Shown one piece after another: positions 21,298 through 31,120 of a stretch of 64,000 nucleotides of DNA. The stretch's first letter is position 1. The number at the start of each line of letters is the position of its first letter. The DNA is from Paramesorhizobium deserti (GTDB taxonomy: Bacteria; Pseudomonadota; Alphaproteobacteria; Rhizobiales; Rhizobiaceae). Both the position numbers and the translations under genes were made by a program. Under the pieces are notes generated by a model that did not search any database, was not told where the DNA came from, and was given only the letters and a program-made list of their open reading frames with translations. The stretch spans positions 372,001 to 436,000 of the forward strand of contig NZ_LNTU01000034.1 of NCBI RefSeq assembly GCF_001558695.1. The letters are read 5' to 3'.

Positions 21298-23538
21298 CTA
21301 CAAAAAGCTCTGCGGGTCGATGTCCACCTGCACCCTCACCGAGCCGCGCTCCTTCGGCCCCGCCGCAAGCAGCGTGCGGATGAAGGCCTGGATATCGGCG
21401 CGTTTCGTCCCGTGGACGAGCAACCGGAAGCGATGCCGGCCGCGAATCAGCGCCAGAGGGGCCTCCGCCGGGCCGAGCACGGCAATCTCTGAAGAGGACG
21501 GCGCTGCCCGGCGCAGTGCGCGGGCATGGCTTTCGGCCTCACCACGCGTATTGGCTGAAACGATCAGCGCCGCCAGCCGTCCGAACGGCGGCAGCCCGGC
21601 GCGTTCGCGTTCCTCGATCTCGCGGGCATAGAAGGCGTCCGCATCGCCCGAGACGATGGCGCGCATCACCGGGTGGTCGGGCTGATAGGTCTGAAGCAGC
21701 CCGATGCTCTTGCGCCCCGTACGCCCTGCCCGGCCCGTCACCTGGTTGAGGAGCTGGAACGTCCGCTCGGCAGCCCTCGGATCGCCATTGGCAAGACCCA
21801 GATCGGCATCGACGACGCCGACGAGAGTCATGTCGGGGAAATTGTGCCCCTTCGCCACCAGCTGTGTGCCGATGACGATATCCGCCTCGCCCTTGGCAAT
21901 GGCTTCGAGCTCCAGCCGTAGCCGCTTCACCCCGCCGAGAAGATCGGACGAAAGCACGATGATCCGCGCATCGGGAAAGGCGGCCGCCGTCTCCTCGGCG
22001 ATACGCTCGACGCCCGGTCCGCAGGCGACCAGATGATCGAGCGTACCGCATTCCGGACAGGCATGCGGCGTCGGCTCGTGATAGCCGCATTGATGGCACA
22101 TCAGCTGGCCGCGAAAACGATGCTCGACCAACCAGCTCGAACAGCTCGGGCACTGAAACCGATGCCCGCAGACACGGCAGAGCGTCAGCGGCGCATAACC
22201 TCGCCGGTTGAGAAACAGCAACGCCTGTTCCTTGCGTTCGAGCGTCTTGGCGATCGCTCCCGTCAGCACCGGCGAGAGAAACTTGCCCGGCGGCGGCGGG
22301 GAGCGGCGCATATCGATGGTCTTCAGGTCAGGCATCGCCGCCTCGGCATAGCGGGCGGCAAGCCTGATGCGCTGATAGCGGCCCTGCTCGGCATTGACCT
22401 GGCTTTCGATGGACGGCGTCGCCGAGGCGAGCACCACCGGGAAGCCGCCGATATGACCGCGCACGACAGCCATGTCGCGGGCATTGTAGAAGACCCGGTC
22501 CTCCTGCTTGTAGGCCGGGTCATGCTCCTCATCGACCACGATCAGGCCAAGCTCGCGAAACGGCAGGAACAGGGCCGAGCGCGCGCCGGCCACCACCCGC
22601 ACCTGGCCTTCCGCCACCTGACGCCAGACCCGCTCGCGCATCTTCGGCGCCAGATCGGAATGCCATTCGGCGGGTTTTGCGCCGAAGCGGTCATGGAAGC
22701 GATCGAGAAACTGCTGCGTCAGCGCGATTTCCGGCAGAAGGATCAGCACCTGCCGGCCATCCTCGATCGCTTTCGCCACCGCCTCGAAATAGACCTCCGT
22801 CTTGCCCGAGCCGGTGACGCCGTCGAGCAGCGAAACGGAGAATCCCTGTCTCCCGACATTCTCCACCAGCATGTCCGCCGCCGCCTGCTGGTCCGGCGAT
22901 AGATCGGCGCGGGCATAATCGATATCAGGCGCGGCCACCACGGGACGCGGTGGGATCATCACCTCCTCGAAGACGCCTTGCGCCTTCAAGCCATCGACGA
23001 CGGTGAGCGAGACACCGGCCGCATGCGCAAGGCCGGAACGCGTCCAGGCCATGCCGTCCTCGGCCAGTTCCATGATCCGGCTGCGCGCTTCGGTCAGCCG
23101 GTCCGGCTTGACGCCCGCATAGCGCAGGCCGGGAATAGGCGGCTCGGGATCAAAAGCCGTGGGGACCCGGAGCAACATCCTCGCGACCATGCCCGGCGGC
23201 GACAGCGTGTAATCCGCCGCCCATTGCACGAAACGCAGCATCTGCGGCTCGATCGGCGGGCAGTCGAAGACCTCCGAAATCGGCCGCAGCTTCTTCGCAT
23301 CGACGGAATCGGTTTCTCCCGCCGTCACGATACCCGCCACCTCGCGCGGCCCCAGCGGCACGCGCACGATCGACCCTGGAACGACCATCATTCCGTCCGG
23401 TACAGCGTAGGAGTACGGGCGTTCCGCGGGCATGGGAACGAGCACCGGAACCGTCCTTAAAGCAAGTCCAGGAAAAGTGTGCCGCGGTTTTCCGTCCGGA
23501 CTTGCGTGCTTTAGAGGAGCTTGCGAATCTTTCGACAT
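21298..23538 (-). CDS. priA: Primosomal protein N' (replication restart helicase)
   Basis: Superfamily 2 DNA helicase that reloads the replisome at abandoned forks. 746 aa: N-terminal DNA-binding domain ([24 protein letters not shown]), helicase core with [12 protein letters not shown] (Walker A) and [14 protein letters not shown] (DEEH box), and the eight-Cys zinc-binding insert between [15 protein letters not shown] and [18 protein letters not shown]. Start ATG 23538 is chosen over an upstream in-frame ATG that would overlap the divergent fsa promoter. The gene pair priA/fsa next to atpHAGDC is a conserved rhizobial arrangement as I recall. Confidence 0.96.
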   Translation of the reverse strand: MSKDSQAPLKHASPDGKPRHTFPGLALRTVPVLVPMPAERPYSYAVPDGMMVVPGSIVRVPLGPREVAGIVTAGETDSVDAKKLRPISEVFDCPPIEPQMLRFVQWAADYTLSPPGMVARMLLRVPTAFDPEPPIPGLRYAGVKPDRLTEARSRIMELAEDGMAWTRSGLAHAAGVSLTVVDGLKAQGVFEEVMIPPRPVVAAPDIDYARADLSPDQQAAADMLVENVGRQGFSVSLLDGVTGSGKTEVYFEAVAKAIEDGRQVLILLPEIALTQQFLDRFHDRFGAKPAEWHSDLAPKMRERVWRQVAEGQVRVVAGARSALFLPFRELGLIVVDEEHDPAYKQEDRVFYNARDMAVVRGHIGGFPVVLASATPSIESQVNAEQGRYQRIRLAARYAEAAMPDLKTIDMRRSPPPPGKFLSPVLTGAIAKTLERKEQALLFLNRRGYAPLTLCRVCGHRFQCPSCSSWLVEHRFRGQLMCHQCGYHEPTPHACPECGTLDHLVACGPGVERIAEETAAAFPDARIIVLSSDLLGGVKRLRLELEAIAKGEADIVIGTQLVAKGHNFPDMTLVGVVDADLGLANGDPRAAERTFQLLNQVTGRAGRTGRKSIGLLQTYQPDHPVMRAIVSGDADAFYAREIEERERAGLPPFGRLAALIVSANTRGEAESHARALRRAAPSSSEIAVLGPAEAPLALIRGRHRFRLLVHGTKRADIQAFIRTLLAAGPKERGSVRVQVDIDPQSFL

Positions 23539-23640
23539 GATGGCGTGACCTTGGCCCGGCTTTGGGCTAAAGAAAAGCCACCTTCCCGGGATTATCATCC
23601 CTCAAACGCCCAGCAAGCCCTGTTATGGAGGACAGCTGAA

Positions 23641-24294
23641 ATGAAATTCTTTGTCGATACCGCCGATGTGAAGGAAATCCGTGAACTCAACGATCTCGGC
23701 CTCCTCGACGGTGTGACCACCAATCCCTCGCTGGTGGCGAAGTCCGGCCGCAGCATCCTCGAAGTGACCAAGGAAATCTGCGATATCGTATCAGGCCCCG
23801 TCTCTGCCGAAGTCACCGCCCTCGACTATGACGGCATGATGAAGGAAGCCGCGGTTCTCTCGAAGATCGCCGATAACATCTGCATCAAGGTGCCGCTGAC
23901 GCTCGATGGCCTGAAGGCCTGCAAGGCGCTGACTTCGGATGGCCGCAAGGTCAATGTCACGCTCTGCTTCTCCGCTACCCAGGCGCTGCTCGCCGCCAAG
24001 GCCGGCGCGACCTTCATCTCGCCCTTCATTGGCCGTATCGACGATATGGGCGTCAACGGCATGGAGCTGATCGCCGAAATCCGCACGATCTATGACAATT
24101 ACGATTTCAGGACCGAGATCCTGGCGGCCTCGATCCGCACCGTGAACCATGTCAAGGAAGCGGCCCTCATCGGCGCCGACGTCGCCACCGTCCCGCCGGC
24201 GACGCTGAAGGCACTCGTCAAGCATCCGCTGACCGACAAGGGCCTTGATGCATTCCTCGCCGATTGGGCGAAGACCGGACAGAAGATCGCCTGA
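23641..24294 (+). CDS. fsa: Fructose-6-phosphate aldolase / transaldolase-like protein
   Basis: 217 aa, beginning [20 protein letters not shown], the signature opening of the short transaldolase subfamily (MipB/TalC/Fsa). [11 protein letters not shown] and the Schiff-base Lys in NICIKVPLT are present, and SPFIGRIDD marks the active-site region. Members either cleave fructose 6-phosphate or act as transaldolases; sequence alone does not decide. Start ATG 23641 has GGAGGA at good spacing; the 40 codons open upstream overlap the priA promoter and are not coding. Confidence 0.93.
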   Translation: MKFFVDTADVKEIRELNDLGLLDGVTTNPSLVAKSGRSILEVTKEICDIVSGPVSAEVTALDYDGMMKEAAVLSKIADNICIKVPLTLDGLKACKALTSDGRKVNVTLCFSATQALLAAKAGATFISPFIGRIDDMGVNGMELIAEIRTIYDNYDFRTEILAASIRTVNHVKEAALIGADVATVPPATLKALVKHPLTDKGLDAFLADWAKTGQKIA

Positions 24295-24788
24295 CGACGT
24301 ATTTGATAAAGGGATCGGCATGCCGATCCCTGTGCGGCAAAAGCGGCCGCAACGGCCCTGCTCCCGGAAAACTTATCCCACAGTTCCCGCCCTGCCCTTA
24401 TCCTTCCCCTCAGTTCTTCCCGCGGGAACGCGGCTCGCGACGGCGGGTCTCGCGGGGAAGAACCGGCGCTTCCGGTTGACCGCTGACGCAGTGGTGAACT
24501 GGGAGGCTTCGTCCAGGGTTTCCCTCACGGGAAGGGCCGAGACGGGACGTGGGTGAATGAAGCTCCCGCGACGATCCCTAGCTCTTCTCGAAGCGGAACG
24601 GACGGACATCGCCGACGGGCGGTCTTGCGGCCGCAATTGAATTTATAATGAGCGTTGGCAAGACCGCCCGTCTTCCCATTCCCGGTTCGGGGTGTTCTTC
24701 TCAATGACCAGACGCGGCAAGCGGGCGTGGTGACACCCCCCTCTGGCCCGCCGGTATTCTCTCTGCCGCCAGTGACGCAGCGGCCGAA
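24295..24788. other. Highly structured non-coding region with a 15-bp perfect inverted repeat
   Basis: About 490 bases without a convincing gene. It opens with a 20-bp palindrome at 24311-24330 (GGGATCGGCA/TGCCGATCCC), probably ending fsa. From about 24411 there is a run of possible hairpins: GTTCTTCCCGCG with CGCGGGGAAGAAC, AACCGG/CCGGTT, ACCGCTG/CAGTGGT, and CTGG/CCAG. A perfect 15-bp inverted repeat (24614-24628 and 24658-24672, GACGGGCGGTCTTGC and complement) encloses a TATAAT box at 24644-24649. The 87-codon frame on the minus strand (24373-24636) has no ribosome site and odd composition. A structured RNA is possible; I cannot match it to SRP, RNase P, tmRNA or 6S RNA. Confidence 0.45.
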
Positions 24789-25914
24789 TTAAGACTGTGA
24801 GGAGCTTACGGACAACACCCTCACCGCCGTTTCGCCGCTCCTGCGCTCGACGGTCGCGGACCGTGCCCCGGTCTGATCCCGGATAGCCTCTGCCAGAACG
24901 CTGGAATGCGTGACGACCCAGACCTGGGCGCGCTCCGCCGCCTTGGCGATCATGCCGGCAAGCGCCGGCAGCATGGATGGATGGAGGCTCGCTTCCGGCT
25001 CGTTGAGTGCGATCAGCGGTGGCAGCCGATAGGAAAGCAGCGCGCCGGCGAGCGCCAGGAACCGGATCTGCCCGTCGGAAAGTTCCTCAGGTCCGAAGAT
25101 GCGTTGCGGGAACTCTGGGACGACGAGGCCGAAGCTGGCGGTCCGGCCAGGCAACGGGATATCCAGCTTTGCTCCGCCCAGCGCATCCGCGACACAGCGG
25201 TCGAGATCGACCGTGTCTCCCCTGATATGGGCAAGCGTGGCGAAGACGGCGGCGAGATTGCCGCCATCCTCGTCGAGCATGGGTGACGTGATCGCGATCG
25301 ACGGCTGGCGCGCGGGTGAGTCCCGGTCCGTCCGGAAACCGTGATAAAAGCGCCACCCTCTCAATGTCGTGCAGAGGTCGCCGATCTCGGGATAGCGTCC
25401 CGAGCCGGCGAGCAGGGAAAGTGCTGTTTCGGATTCCAGCATGCGCACGGGATGCTGCACACGCCTTCCGTCGCCATCGCGGGCAAAAACCGCCGGCCCC
25501 TTGCGGCTCATCAGTTCGACGGGCCGGCCGGCGCCCGGTATCGAGGCTCAGCTCCTCTTCCTTTATGTGCGGTTCGAACATGAAGCCCGCCGACACAGGC
25601 GGCGGAAGACTCGCCTCGATGCGATAGGAAAAGCGCGCCGCCGTCTCCTCATCCTCGAAATGGGTATCGAGGATAATCCGTACAGGTTTTCCGGCCTTCC
25701 GCACGCCGGTCCAAAGCGCCGACTGCATGCCGCCTTCCCCTGCGATCTCGGAAGCCAGCGTGCCTTCGGCCGACGCCTTCACCAGTTGCAGCGCACGATA
25801 GAGATTGGATTTGCCCGCCCCGTTTTCGCCGACGAAGAGCGAGACCTGTCCCGTTTCGAGATGGACGGAGCGGAGCGAGCGATAGCCGCTGGCGGAAAAG
25901 GAAGTCAGTCGCAT
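24789..25914 (-). pseudogene. RecF/SMC-like AAA ATPase, interrupted by a one-base frameshift
   Basis: Two overlapping frames encode the two halves of one ATPase (AAA_21/RecF-like). The first (from ATG 25914) starts MRLTSFSASGYRSLRSVHLE and has Walker A GENGAGKSN (about 30-38). The second carries the ABC-like signature LSDGQIRFLALAGALLS, Walker B PPLIALNEPEASLHP and the switch His in VWVVTHSSVLAE. Near 25540 one base too many in GGGCGCCGG shifts the frame; with GG the text would read DTGAGRPVELMSRKGPAVFA. Both halves look well conserved, so the change is recent or a sequencing error at a G run. Such ATPases are often linked to DNA repair or defence; no partner nuclease is adjacent. Confidence 0.8.
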
Positions 25915-25997
25915 GGCACAGGCAGAAGCGGTTCCCGGATTTCTCCCCCGCCTCTATCGTGCAAATCGGGCGCAACCATGGACGCTGGCTCCGAGAC

Positions 25998-26582
25998 CTA
26001 GCGCTTCGACAAATCCTGCGCCACGGCCAGCATGATCTGCTCCGCCAGTTCCTGCGCCGCGCGATCCTGCGCATCGCGCTCGGCGCGCAGATTGGCGAAC
26101 TCCTGGCGCGGGCGGTCGAAGGACGCGCTGACGACGCGCGTGCCCTTGGCGACCGGCTTCCCGGCCGCGTCACGCAGCACATACCGCGATGTCACGCGAA
26201 CCGTGCCGGCCGAAGGGCGGCCGGTCCTGTCCGTGGTGTCGCCGACATTGATGCGAACCGCAGCGCTCGTTGCCGAGGCTACGCCGAGCGACAGGCGATA
26301 GGCGGGGGCCGCCGGTTCGCCGGCGCCACCGCTCAGGAGGAAGATCAGCTTGTTGCGCACTTCCTGCGCATAGCGCGTATCGGCCGGATCGATCGCGATG
26401 GAGGCGAGCTTCTCGCGCATGCCGGGGGTAACCGTTCCGCCGATGCTCGATGTCCCGTTCCCGCCGGAATAAAGCGGTTGCACGGTGCAGCCGGCAATAG
26501 CGATCAGAGCCCCGGTGAGGACAGCAAAAAGCGCACTGCGTTTCAGTTTCGGCATGGAAAAAGCGCGATCAGGCAACGACAT
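25998..26582 (-). CDS. lptE: LPS-assembly lipoprotein LptE
   Basis: Outer-membrane lipoprotein that plugs LptD and helps insert lipopolysaccharide. 194 aa with a signal peptide ending in the lipobox AIAGC (Cys at about 32), then VQPLYSGG, the usual opening of alphaproteobacterial LptE. The order leuS-lptE (usually followed by holA) is conserved. ATG 26582 has AGAGGA six bases upstream and overlaps the leuS end by 14 bases; ATG 26555 ([10 protein letters not shown]) is a possible later start with no ribosome site. The expected holA neighbour is absent; the broken ATPase gene follows instead. Confidence 0.85.
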   Translation of the reverse strand: MSLPDRAFSMPKLKRSALFAVLTGALIAIAGCTVQPLYSGGNGTSSIGGTVTPGMREKLASIAIDPADTRYAQEVRNKLIFLLSGGAGEPAAPAYRLSLGVASATSAAVRINVGDTTDRTGRPSAGTVRVTSRYVLRDAAGKPVAKGTRVVSASFDRPRQEFANLRAERDAQDRAAQELAEQIMLAVAQDLSKR

Positions 26583-29187
26583 TGACGATCCTCTGCGGCA
26601 CCACGATGATCTTCTTCGGTGCGCTCCCGTTCAGGGCCGACTTGATGAAGTCAAGCTCGAGCACCGCCTTCTCGACGGCCAATTGATCCGCATCGCGGGC
26701 AATTGTCAAATCGCCTCTTTTCTTGCCGTTGACCTGGACAGGCAGCGTGATCTCGTTCTCCACGATCAGCGCCGGATCGAAGGTCGGCCAGGGCGCCATG
26801 GCGGCAAGGCCATCGGCTCCCAGCTCGGCACGGCAGGCTTCCGCCAGATGCGGCATCATCGGCGCGATCATGGCGATCAAGACATCGACCGCCTCGCGCG
26901 ATGCGCCCTGCAAGACGGCATCCGCCTTGCCCGACGCCACGGCCTGCAGCGGCGCGGCGATCGTGTTAACCAGTTCGTAAAGGCGGGCAACAGCCTTGTT
27001 GAAGGACAGCTTCTCGATGTCCTCGCCTACGGCCTTCAGCGTCTTGTGGGTTGCCTTCGAGATTTGCCCCGCCTCGCCCTCGGACGCCGATTTCGGCGCA
27101 ACCGATTTCAACACGGGCGCCGCTTCGGAAATCAGCCGCCAGACGCGCTGCACGAAGCGGTGCGCGCCCTCGACGCCGGCTTCGGTCCAGATCACGTCGC
27201 GATCGGGGGGCGAATCGGACAGCATGAACCAGCGCGCCGTGTCCGCGCCGTAGGAAGCGATAATGTCATCAGGGTCGACGACATTCTTCTTCGACTTCGA
27301 CATTTTCTCGATGGAGCCGATCTCGACGGGCTCGCCAGTCGAAACAAGCACGGCCTTGCGTGTCCCCTCGCTCTCCTCGATGCGGACATCGGCGGGGGCG
27401 ACCCAGCCGTCCGTGCCCCTGTAAGTCTCGTGCACCACCATGCCCTGGGTGAACAGCCCCTTGAACGGCTCGTCGACGCTCACATGGCCGGCCACCTTCA
27501 TCGCGCGGGTGAAGAACCTGGAATAGAGCAGATGCAGGATCGCATGCTCGATGCCGCCGATATACTGATCGACCGGCAGCCATTCGTTCGCCGCCTTGAG
27601 ATCGGTCGGCTCGTTCTCCCACGGCGCGGTGAAGCGGGTGTAGTACCAGGACGAATCGACGAACGTGTCCATCGTATCGGTCTCGCGCCGCGCCGCCTTG
27701 CCGCATTTCGGGCAGGGAACCTGCTTCCAGGCGGCATGCCGGTCGAGCGGATTGCCCGGCCGGTCGAAATCGACATCATCCGGCAGCTTCACCGGCAGAT
27801 CCGCCTTCGGCACCGGCAGCACACCGCAATCGTCGCAATGGATCATCGGGATCGGGCAGCCCCAATAGCGCTGGCGCGAGATGCCCCAGTCGCGCAGGCG
27901 GAACTGCACCTTGCGCTCACCCTGCGGACGCCCGTTGATGGTGACCTTCTCCAGACGGTCGGCCACCTCTTTGAAGGCCACATCCGGCGTCATGCCGTCG
28001 AGGAAGCGGGAATTGATCATCGTCCCCTCCTCGACATGAGCCGTCTCGGTGATCTGAAACGTCGCCGCATCCTCGCCCTCCGGCAACACCACAGGCGTCA
28101 CCGGCAGGCCGTATTTGTTGGCGAAATCGAGGTCGCGCTGGTCATGCGCCGGACAGCCGAAGATCGCGCCGGTGCCATACTCCATCAGCACGAAATTGGC
28201 GACATAGACCGGCAGGGTCCAATTATCGTCAAAGGGATGCTTGACCTTGAGACCGGTATCGAAGCCCTTCTTTTCAGCCGTTTCGACCGCCGCGACCGAG
28301 GTTCCCGTGTGCCGGCACCCCTCGGCGAAGGCCGCCAATGCCGGGTTCTCGTCCGCCAGCTTTTTCGCCAGCGGATGATCAGCGGCAATGGCGATGAAGG
28401 AAGCGCCGAACAGCGTGTCGGGCCGTGTCGTATAGACCTCGATCTCGCTTTCTCCCTCGGGCGCGCTCGCCTGATCAAGCGCCCAGCGGACCAGCAGGCC
28501 TTCCGAACGGCCGATCCAGTTGCGCTGCATCACGCGCACCTTCTCCGGCCAATGGTCGAGCGTATCCAGCCCGTTCAGCAGTTCCTCGTTGAAATCGGTG
28601 ATCTTGAAGAACCACTGCGTCAGCTCGCGCTGCTCCACCAGCGCGCCGGAGCGCCAGCCGCGCCCGTCCACCACCTGCTCGTTGGCGAGCACGGTCTGGT
28701 CGACCGGATCCCAGTTGACCTTGGAAGTCTTGCGGGTCACCAAGCCCTTCTCGTAGAAATCGACGAACAGCATCTGCTGGCGGTGATAATAATCCACGTC
28801 GCAGGTGGCGAACTCGCGCGACCAGTCGAGCGACAGCCCCATCGATTTCAGCTGCCGCCGCATGGTGTCGATGTTCTGGTAGGTCCATTCCTTGGGATGC
28901 ACCTTGTTCTGCATGGCGGCGTTTTCGGCAGGCATGCCGAACGCGTCCCAGCCCATGGGATGCAGGACGTTGAAGCCCTTCGCGCGCTTGTAGCGCGCCA
29001 CCACATCGCCCATCGCATAGTTACGGACATGGCCCATATGGATGCGCCCCGACGGATAGGGGAACATTTCGAGGACGTAATATTTTTCCCGCGGGTCGTC
29101 ATTCCCGGTCTCGAAGATCTTCGCCTCGTCCCAGACCTTCTGCCAATGAGGTTCCGCGGCGCGCGGATTATAGCGTTCGGTTGCCAT
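26569..29187 (-). CDS. leuS: Leucyl-tRNA synthetase
   Basis: Class I aminoacyl-tRNA synthetase, 872 aa. The HIGH-type motif is [11 protein letters not shown] (43-53) and the KMSKS motif is at 628-632. The editing domain (with [20 protein letters not shown]) and a zinc-type insert with CDDCG and CPKCGK are also visible. Start ATG 29187 ([10 protein letters not shown]) is preferred to an 18-codon upstream extension. It is co-transcribed with lptE. Confidence 0.98.
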   Translation of the reverse strand: MATERYNPRAAEPHWQKVWDEAKIFETGNDDPREKYYVLEMFPYPSGRIHMGHVRNYAMGDVVARYKRAKGFNVLHPMGWDAFGMPAENAAMQNKVHPKEWTYQNIDTMRRQLKSMGLSLDWSREFATCDVDYYHRQQMLFVDFYEKGLVTRKTSKVNWDPVDQTVLANEQVVDGRGWRSGALVEQRELTQWFFKITDFNEELLNGLDTLDHWPEKVRVMQRNWIGRSEGLLVRWALDQASAPEGESEIEVYTTRPDTLFGASFIAIAADHPLAKKLADENPALAAFAEGCRHTGTSVAAVETAEKKGFDTGLKVKHPFDDNWTLPVYVANFVLMEYGTGAIFGCPAHDQRDLDFANKYGLPVTPVVLPEGEDAATFQITETAHVEEGTMINSRFLDGMTPDVAFKEVADRLEKVTINGRPQGERKVQFRLRDWGISRQRYWGCPIPMIHCDDCGVLPVPKADLPVKLPDDVDFDRPGNPLDRHAAWKQVPCPKCGKAARRETDTMDTFVDSSWYYTRFTAPWENEPTDLKAANEWLPVDQYIGGIEHAILHLLYSRFFTRAMKVAGHVSVDEPFKGLFTQGMVVHETYRGTDGWVAPADVRIEESEGTRKAVLVSTGEPVEIGSIEKMSKSKKNVVDPDDIIASYGADTARWFMLSDSPPDRDVIWTEAGVEGAHRFVQRVWRLISEAAPVLKSVAPKSASEGEAGQISKATHKTLKAVGEDIEKLSFNKAVARLYELVNTIAAPLQAVASGKADAVLQGASREAVDVLIAMIAPMMPHLAEACRAELGADGLAAMAPWPTFDPALIVENEITLPVQVNGKKRGDLTIARDADQLAVEKAVLELDFIKSALNGSAPKKIIVVPQRIVNVVA

Positions 29188-29314
29188 GACCGTATTTCTC
29201 TTGCAAAGAGGATTTGAAATATGTGGGCGGACCTTCACCATGGATTGGCGGAGGCGTCAACCGTCACCCGATAGGTAGCGAGCCCAAACCGCATTAAAAA
29301 GAGGTGTTAATGCC

Positions 29315-29998
29315 ATGACCGATGCCGTCATCAACGTCATTGGGCGCCTGGAAAACGTCCGCGGCGCCATCGCGGATGCGACGCGCGAGGCGGGACGGCC
29401 GCAGGGTTCGGTCGCGCTGGTCGCCGTTTCCAAGACGTTCGAAGCGCGAGACATCCGGCCCGTTCTGGAGGCCGGCCAGCGCGTCTTCGGCGAAAACCGC
29501 GTGCAGGAGGCGCAGGGTAAATGGCCCGAGCTCAGGCAGGACTATAATAGCATCGAGCTGCACCTGATCGGGCCGTTGCAGTCCAACAAGGCGGCCGACG
29601 CGGTGGCGTTGTTCGACGTGATCGAAACCGTCGATCGCGAGAAGATCGCCGCGACACTTGCCGCCGAAATGAAGAAGCAGAACCGTTTTCCCAAGCTTTA
29701 CGTGCAGGTCAACACGGGGATGGAGCCGCAGAAGGCGGGCATCGCACCGACTGAGGCGGAAGCTTTCGTCAGGCGCTGCCGGGAAACGCATGGCCTCACC
29801 ATAGAAGGGCTTATGTGCATCCCGCCGGCGGAGGAGAACCCCGGGCCGCATTTCGCGCTTCTCCAAAAGATCGCCCGTGCGGCCGGCGTCGAAAAGCTCT
29901 CCATGGGCATGTCCAGCGATTACGAGACCGCGATCGCCTTCGGCGCTACGTCGGTGCGCGTCGGCTCGGCCATTTTCGGCCACCGCGACTACAAATAG
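29315..29998 (+). CDS. yggS: PLP homeostasis protein YggS/PLPBP
   Basis: A 227-aa pyridoxal-phosphate-binding TIM-barrel protein that buffers free PLP; no catalysis is established. PLP Lys is about residue 40 in VAVSKTFEARDI; FGENRVQEAQGKW and the phosphate-binding region LSMGMSSDYETAIAFGATSVRVG are conserved. Diverges from leuS across about 130 bp. AAGAGGTG precedes ATG 29315. Confidence 0.95.
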   Translation: MTDAVINVIGRLENVRGAIADATREAGRPQGSVALVAVSKTFEARDIRPVLEAGQRVFGENRVQEAQGKWPELRQDYNSIELHLIGPLQSNKAADAVALFDVIETVDREKIAATLAAEMKKQNRFPKLYVQVNTGMEPQKAGIAPTEAEAFVRRCRETHGLTIEGLMCIPPAEENPGPHFALLQKIARAAGVEKLSMGMSSDYETAIAFGATSVRVGSAIFGHRDYK

Positions 29999-29999
29999 T

Positions 30000-30515
30000 T
30001 CAGGTCGCCTCCCGCCCCTGCTTCTTGCGCTTGGCAAAATAGGTATAGACACCGGCGAGCGCGATCGCCACGGCGCAGCCGACAGCAATCTCGATCAGAC
30101 GCAGCAGCGCATAGGTGATCTCCTCGCGATGCGAAGTCGCCAGCCGACCCGCATCCATCAGGATAATCACGGTCGCCGGCGCCAGCCGCCAGTTCGCCGG
30201 ATAGCGGTCGATCAGCATGATGACGAAGACGGTGAACGCGGCCGCATAAAGGCTAGCTTCCGGCGAATAGCCGAACAGAAACATGGTCGCGAGGCCAACG
30301 GCGCAGCCGACCGCCGTGTTGATGGCGCGGGCTTCGGCCAGGTTGAGCGTCGTGGTGACATCCGGATCGCTGACGATCAGCACCGTGATCACGGCCCAGA
30401 TCGGATTGGGGACGCCCAGGAGCAGAAGGCCGTACCAGCAGATCAACGCGCCCAGAAGCGTCTTCGACGCATAGATGAGGGCTTTTCCGATACGGCCGGA
30501 GAGTTGCATCGTCAT
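30000..30515 (-). CDS. FUSC/aromatic-acid-exporter-like membrane protein
   Basis: 171 aa with about five hydrophobic segments and the FUSC pattern: VPNPIWAVITVLIVSDPDVTT, then EARAINTAVGCAVGLATMFLFG, repeated in part as RLIEIAVGCAVAIALAGVY. It lacks the cytoplasmic domain of full-length exporters, so it is a short, single-domain member. Ends 1 base from the yggS stop (convergent). Transported compound unknown. Confidence 0.75.
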   Translation of the reverse strand: MTMQLSGRIGKALIYASKTLLGALICWYGLLLLGVPNPIWAVITVLIVSDPDVTTTLNLAEARAINTAVGCAVGLATMFLFGYSPEASLYAAAFTVFVIMLIDRYPANWRLAPATVIILMDAGRLATSHREEITYALLRLIEIAVGCAVAIALAGVYTYFAKRKKQGREAT

Positions 30516-30580
30516 TCGGCCGTTTTACCGGAACGGCAGTGCAAACAAAAGCAGTGCCGCTCCGTTCGGTGAACTCTCCG

Positions 30581-30850
30581 TCAATGCAGGATGATTTCGC
30601 CGTTCACATTGCGCCATTCATTCGGTCCGATCAGGCGCTTGTGCGCATAGACGATCGAATGGATCGGGCCGTCGATCTCCTCCTTCCAGAAATCGATGAA
30701 GCGGAATAATACCGGGAAATCCGGCTCCAGATCATATTCCTGCCAGATGAAGGCTTGGAGCAGATGCGGATGATCCGGCAGATGATAAAGGATCTGTGCC
30801 GTCGTCAGCCCATAACCTTCAAGCTGAAGTTCGAATGCAGATTTCATCAT
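30581..30850 (-). CDS. usg: Usg-family protein
   Basis: 89 aa, strongly conserved in rhizobia: FELQLEGYGLTTAQILYHLP, then LLQAFIWQEYDLEPDFPVLFRFIDFWKEEIDG. Usg was named for a gene in front of a trp operon in other bacteria; its function is unknown to me. Here it sits between the FUSC-like gene and acs. Two adjacent ATGs open the frame, with GGGAG at 5-8 bases. Confidence 0.8.
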   Translation of the reverse strand: MMKSAFELQLEGYGLTTAQILYHLPDHPHLLQAFIWQEYDLEPDFPVLFRFIDFWKEEIDGPIHSIVYAHKRLIGPNEWRNVNGEIILH

Positions 30851-31120
30851 TCCAACTCCCGTCCTGTTTACCCCATGTGATTTTCAACCCATTCAGGACT
30901 TACGTCCAGAGGGAAATGATTGCACCAATTCGTTTTTCAATCGTAAAAACAATATATTAGCATCACTCACCTTCGAGTGCTGACAGCCAGGTACAGATGC
31001 TGCGTCACTTTGATCTTCCGCCCCAGTCATTTGTCTAATTTACGAACCGCGCGTGCAGTTGCTAGAACAGCCCTACTGCAGCCGGTGCGGAGGCACGCCG
31101 GCCCAATTCGGAGGAGTTTC

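Noticed and set aside
24373-24636. 87-codon minus-strand frame in the fsa-ATPase gap
   Set aside because: Arg/Pro-rich, no ribosome site, and crosses several hairpins. More likely a chance frame over structured DNA.
24789-25511. Reading the second half of the ATPase as a stand-alone gene
   Set aside because: It lacks Walker A and starts in the middle of a conserved fold; the Walker A half lies in the other frame just upstream.
26485-29217. 910-codon open frame on the plus strand
   Set aside because: It is the antisense of leuS and lptE. GC-rich third positions keep the opposite frame open; it has no ribosome site and no recognisable domain.
31031-31060. TTGTCT...GCTAGA as the acs promoter
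   Set aside because: Spacing between the two boxes is over 20 bases, too long for a sigma-70 promoter.
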